A stretch of 64,000 bases of DNA from Motacilla alba alba (Eukaryota; Chordata; Aves; Passeriformes; Motacillidae): contig NC_052018.1 of the NCBI RefSeq assembly GCF_015832195.1, positions 62,123,666-62,187,665 of the forward strand. The letters run 5' to 3'. This document shows, one piece after another, positions 25,745-64,000 of the stretch; position 1 is the stretch's first letter, and the number at the start of each line of letters is the position of its first letter. The translations under genes were made by a program, and so were the position numbers. The notes beneath the pieces were generated by a model, which did no database searches, had not been told where the DNA came from, and worked only from the letters and a program-made list of their open reading frames with translations.

Positions 25745-27828
25745 AGGATACTGTGGGGTTTTTTATTTATATATTTTTCATCTGTTATGTTTTATTGATT
25801 CCTCATTTTTTTCAGGAATGTCTGGTTTTCCTTCTCTTCACTTTCGAACATCTTAATCAGGTAGAAATCTCACAGTAAGCTGCTATGTGAACACTATTAT
25901 CTACAGTAGTTAAGCAAGTGGGAATATAAAATATAAGTTCAGTAAATGCTTGTACATAATCTCTCTGTAAATTATTTCAATTATTAAATATATCTAACAA
26001 CACTCACCCCTGTTATTAATTACAGTTTCAGTGAATGGGGCTGACTTCCATTCCAACGCCACAAATGTATTTGCAATTGTGAGACTGAGGTTTCACTCAG
26101 GTCTGTGTAGTGACAGCGGTGTTCCTGGGTGGAATCCATCGGGACATCCTCTTGCCACCAGGTGTTTGCAGCCAGGGGAAATGTGCCGTTTGTGCGGTCA
26201 CAGCATTAAATGATCTCTGCACACAAAAGCACGTGCAAAGAGCAGAGAAAGCACAAACCCACATCCCTAATCACTGAGCATCCACCTGCTTGGCAACTGA
26301 AAAATCTCAGCACAACTTTATGCTCTCTGAATTAAAATAATTAAATACGTGCTAAAAATCTTTTGGTTTAAAAAAGGGATAATTTTAAAAATTACAACCT
26401 CCCTTAGGAGACATTCTCCTCTAAATGTGGTACTTGAAAAAAACTTTTATGTTTCAGCACATGCCTTCAGAAACATGTGCAGCTGCAATTTTTTATAAAG
26501 CTTGTCATGGGGTGAAACATGGTTCATGAGGAGAGATGCCCTTTTGGCACTCAAGGTCACTTGCTAATATGTCACATATTTATAGAGGGTAAAACATTTT
26601 TTATACTCTTTTTCTTGTCTGTTCTCTGCACACACACCCCCACACCCCTCAGTGTCATTATGGACATAGTATAGCAATATAGAAATAGAAATTCCTTAAT
26701 ATTGCCTGAACACCATTTAAACTCTGTGCATCCAACAACTTCAGTCATATCATCCAACAGGGCAACAAAGGGATACTGATAATGTTATGTGCCCAGAAAG
26801 ATGTTGTTTATTTATTTTTGATAAACATGTTCCAGGTTATCCTAATGTTGCAATGCCATCTGATGGAGGTGTCAATACATACAGTATATGTGAAGTACAG
26901 AGACTGACAAACTAATGGGTTTACAAAGAATTCATCTTGCATTTAAATATTTAAACTTAAATTTTAGCACCTTCCATAGTTTTTAGATTGTCTCTGGTAT
27001 ATGCTGTCATACTTACTGTGTGTATCATTATAAAAATATGTGTAGAGAGAGTTCTAGGTATATATTTATATATCTATATATAGTTGAATGCCTTTTTGTT
27101 ATTTTGTTTTGTGAAAAAAGAACATTAAACACAGACTCGAGGTGAAAGACACTGCATTTCATACATACCAATCAATAAATGCTGAAACACAACTCTGTGT
27201 AAACTGTTTTTCTATGTATATGGATACAAATTTGCCTGCATTTACAGCATATGCTGTTTTGGTGAGTAAAGTTTGCATGATCAGGTATATTTAGGCAAAA
27301 ATGGTTTAAAATAACCCTTTAAGTGGTGGTAGGGTTTTATTCACTTATGAATAAAGAGCACTAGACATTCAAGAAGCAAGAGTCTAACAAGTGCCATAGG
27401 GAAAATCCATATTTTTCAAAACAAAAAAAAAAATCAGAAAACTGCTCAATAAAAGCTTGCCTGTACTGCATGACATGTCTGCTATTTTCTTCAGGAGTCA
27501 AGACTTGCTTCTGTTTGGATTATATTATTTAAAGTTAGGCTTGTGGCTCTTCAGTCTTAAAAGATTGTAATTAGCTGTCCAGGCATCGTGCTGGCTGGCA
27601 CACATTTAAAAACAGCTCAATACCATGGTAAAAAAACGGTCGTTTTCCACAAGAGTAAAAACTTAAAAAAAACAGTCCTTAAGTGGAAGCTGTTTGCAGG
27701 AGAACACTATAAACTGGGAAAAAATAACTGAACAGGTCACATTCAATGACATTCAATATTTTCAATTCCAGGCAGACATTTTGTATTCCTTTGATTTAAA
27801 AAAAAACCCCAGCAAATCAGAAACCCAG
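25745..27828 (-). other. ADGRG6: Probable 3' UTR of ADGRG6
   Basis: AT-rich sequence that follows the stop codon directly. On the minus strand AATAAA motifs occur near 27337, at 25784-25789 and near 25768; a further one lies near 25097. The paired signals around 25768-25789 are the best candidate end, giving a 3' UTR of about 2.1 kb, but use of the 25.1 kb signal (about 2.75 kb) is equally open. No coding potential is seen. The end coordinate is inferred. Confidence 0.5.
25764..25790 (-). terminator. Candidate ADGRG6 polyadenylation signals
   Basis: The minus strand contains two AATAAA hexamers about 15 bases apart, seen on the plus strand as tttattg and tttatttat. A T-rich stretch follows downstream on the minus strand after a CA. 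Position and spacing suit a poly(A) site, but there is no transcript evidence here. Confidence 0.35.
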
Positions 27829-61554
<33,726 letters not shown>

Positions 61555-64000
61555 CTGCAAAGAAAATTATCCAAGTGTTTCAGTTAGGCCAAATGTGTGG
61601 AAATAAAAATATCTGACAAACTCTGGTTTTCTGAGTATGGAACAGTGTCACCAAAACAGTGTTGCTCATTATCTGTAAATTAGTATTTTTGTATATATAG
61701 GGCCATGACAAGAAAATATGGCTGGGAAATTTCATCTTCTAGTTACCTTTAGAAAGCATCTCATCAAAAGAGCTAAAAAATGTTTTCAGAAGAGTTCAGA
61801 AGATGAAACCATAGAGTTATGAGTTCTAAATGGGCCGTAATCAATTCTAAACATCTGGTTGCTAATGGCTTAGGAACTTAAGAGCTGATTCCTCCCACCT
61901 CACAAAACTTGTCAGGGTGGGACAAGTCATCCTCCAGAGGATCCACCTCTACATTGACTACAGAGAAAGACCAGGAGATTAACAAAGAACAGATGCCTAA
62001 CATTTAAATCTCTCAAGTTTTTTTATGGAGTGAAAAACACCCTGACATACTTCTGAAGCTTTTAGTCATAATTAGGAAAGCTGAGTTCCTCAGATGACTA
62101 ATCGGAGTTTGAGCACTAATAGCTGTTTCTGTATTGTAGCCCACTGCTACTTTCTTGGACATCAGAAGTAGTTCAAAGAGCCCAAGACTCTTTCCTGTGA
62201 ACAAAATAAAACAGGCCCCACCCTTGTCCAAAAACATTGCTTTTCTGGAAGGGAAATCATGAACAGCAAACCAGTTCTAGCAGGACACAGGAAATAAGCC
62301 CAGAGTGGAAGGCACAGAAGTTTCCTCCTGGGACAAAAGGAAATATTGGAGATGAGAGTATGTTGGTACCCAAGAGCATTGCTTGGCTCTGGCTAGTAGG
62401 AGGTAAGCCTCTAAAGCATGGAACATTGGATGTCCATGGAAGCCAAAATGTGGAAAAAAGGAAAAAGCAAACATGCTTTGGGCTGTCTTCATCTTAGCCT
62501 TGCCCTTGGATACCCATCAGCCTGAATAAAGACAGACCTTTGGAGTGTGTGAGCTGTTCCTGGCAGCGTGGGGAGCAGCGGCACTGCCAGCACACATACA
62601 GTGAGCAGAGCACACACCCATGAGGGGTGCTTTCACCTGTGGCCCCCTGTGCACGAAAGCAACAGTGAGCTAATGGGGCTTGTGGCCTACGGGATGAAAA
62701 GCAGCAGAAAAAAATCTGTAGGGGTGCTGAAGAGGGCCAGTAGGGTTTTCAGGTACTCCTTCCTAGACAGACCAGGACTTCAACTAAAAAAATCTTTCAG
62801 AAAGACATCCCCATGATGACAGCTCAGAACTGCACTTTCCAGATGTGTCTAATTTTCTTGACATATTCACTGTTTTACTGGTTACATGTTGCTGGAGAAG
62901 AAAGATAAAAATGTGACCACCTGCAGGCTTGGCTTTCTCCTTTCCCAGGGGATGTATTTTAGCAGAGAAATTCCAGCTATCTCAGGCCAGGTCTCTCCTT
63001 CCCTGCTCCCAGAGATACCGAGTTCCTCCTAACATTCCTTTGGTCTCTGTGGGGTGTTTAACATCTATATGGCAAAGAGCCTCAGTAGGGTGGATATGCA
63101 TTAGCAGGCTTTTTCTGTATACCTCAGATGTGTTACAAGCACAAATTTATTACCGCATTTATTTTTAGCAGAAGTATGGAAATTGCCTACGGGATTGCCA
63201 ATTCCTTCAGCCCTCCAGTACTTCAGCCCCAGAGTCTCCTGGCATTTAACCATCTTTCCTAAAAGATTCTGGCTCCAGTCATCTATTCCCTTTACTTCAG
63301 AAGAGGAAAACTTAATATACTGATGCCACTCCCTACCTCAGCACTCTGGCTGCAGAACAGACATTCTGAACAGTCACCACTACTGCTTAGCTGCCTGTTT
63401 TAGGATTCCCAACTAACCAAAATTATATTTAGTATCCATACCTGTGAGGAAGGACAATGCCAACAAAATAGAAGGGACAATGATAGATGAGGTAGAACTG
63501 GTTGCAGTTATACTGAAAAATTACAGACAAAAGTATTGATTGTGAAGCACTGGCAAAAAGAATCCCTTAAACCAATCTGTTGTTTTCTGAGAAATTCTTA
63601 AAGCACAAGTAATGTATAGTGTATAATAAGAGCCTACTCCATAATATGATGAAAACAATTTCTACAAACTTTTCAGAATGACTCATGCTAGCTTCCCAGA
63701 CTAAATAAATACCTTTTAACTTGACAGCTGACGCAATATGAAGTTCAGTGCTTCCTTCCACTTTTGTCACACTCAGATCCCAGAAGAAAACATTATAATG
63801 GTGAAGAGCAAATTCTCAATTTGGGAAACAGTAGGCCTGCACTTAAATAAATGGCAACGCTGCCATGCTCTGCTGGTGTCACTGGATTTGCTACACCCAA
63901 CTTTAAATCTTTTATTGTGTGACATATAAAGGCAGATAGAGTCTCACAGCAGCAATCAATTACAAATTCCACATCATCTATAGTAACCTGTACTGCCAAC
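61555..64000 (-). other. ADGRG6 upstream intron, possible unassigned exon
   Basis: Must contain at least part of the intron before the exon at 61412-61554. Two stretches, 63442-63512 and about 63713-63800, have some exon-like properties (see findings), but neither could be proved. The CUB and pentraxin exons are not here. Confidence 0.6.
63442..63512 (-). CDS. Candidate ADGRG6 exon, unproven
   Basis: 71 bases between a good acceptor (TAATTTTTCAG) and a good donor (CACAGGTATGG). Read so that it ends in phase 2, as the next exon requires, it is open: YNCNQFYLIYHCPFYFVGIV then LPH(S). The predicted segment is hydrophobic and aromatic and does not resemble the expected SEA sequence with a dibasic furin site, so this may be a chance splice-site pair. 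Confidence 0.2.

Overview
The window looks like bird nuclear DNA, probably songbird. The evidence is two CR1 retroposon tails with the ATTCTRTG-type 3' end, LTR sequences that resemble avian (passerine-type) endogenous retrovirus LTRs, and a vertebrate split gene with GT-AG introns of about 0.5 to 4 kb. There are no bacterial-style operons, RNA genes or CRISPR arrays. The species cannot be named from sequence alone.

One protein-coding gene is visible, on the minus strand from about 25.7 kb to the right edge. It is the 3' two thirds of ADGRG6 (GPR126), an adhesion G protein-coupled receptor. Sixteen exons (61554 down to 27829) join in a consistent reading phase to give 777 residues and a stop codon. 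In order they encode the end of a SEA-like region, the hormone-receptor (HormR) domain, the GAIN domain with its GPS self-cleavage site (HL|T), the tethered agonist beginning THFGVLM, seven membrane helices and a Ser-rich cytoplasmic tail ending in STKF. The CUB and pentraxin exons and the start codon lie beyond base 64000. ADGRG6 rather than ADGRG2 is supported by the THFGVLM agonist and by the tail after [11 protein letters not shown].

Layout: 1-25.7 kb is non-coding DNA downstream of the gene. It holds an LTR-like fragment (13.56 kb), a poly(A)/GAAAAA tract (13.97 kb), an isolated CpG island (about 15.65-16.27 kb) and a complete solo LTR (21331-21751) with a perfect 6-bp target duplication. 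About 25.75-27.83 kb is the probable 3' UTR. From 27.8 to 61.6 kb lie the 16 exons and their introns, which carry a TTTTC pentanucleotide microsatellite (44.93-45.1 kb), a 34-base T run (34.5 kb), a diverged direct duplication around a G9/C10 inverted repeat (37.2-37.4 kb) and two CR1 elements in opposite orientation (58.05-58.48 and 59.65-60.31 kb). 61.6-64 kb is the next upstream intron and may hold one more, unproven exon.

No clearly new gene system was found. The items most worth a second look are the orphan CpG island, the intact solo LTR just downstream of ADGRG6, the alternative C-terminal tail with a PDZ-type ending, and the unresolved upstream SEA exon.
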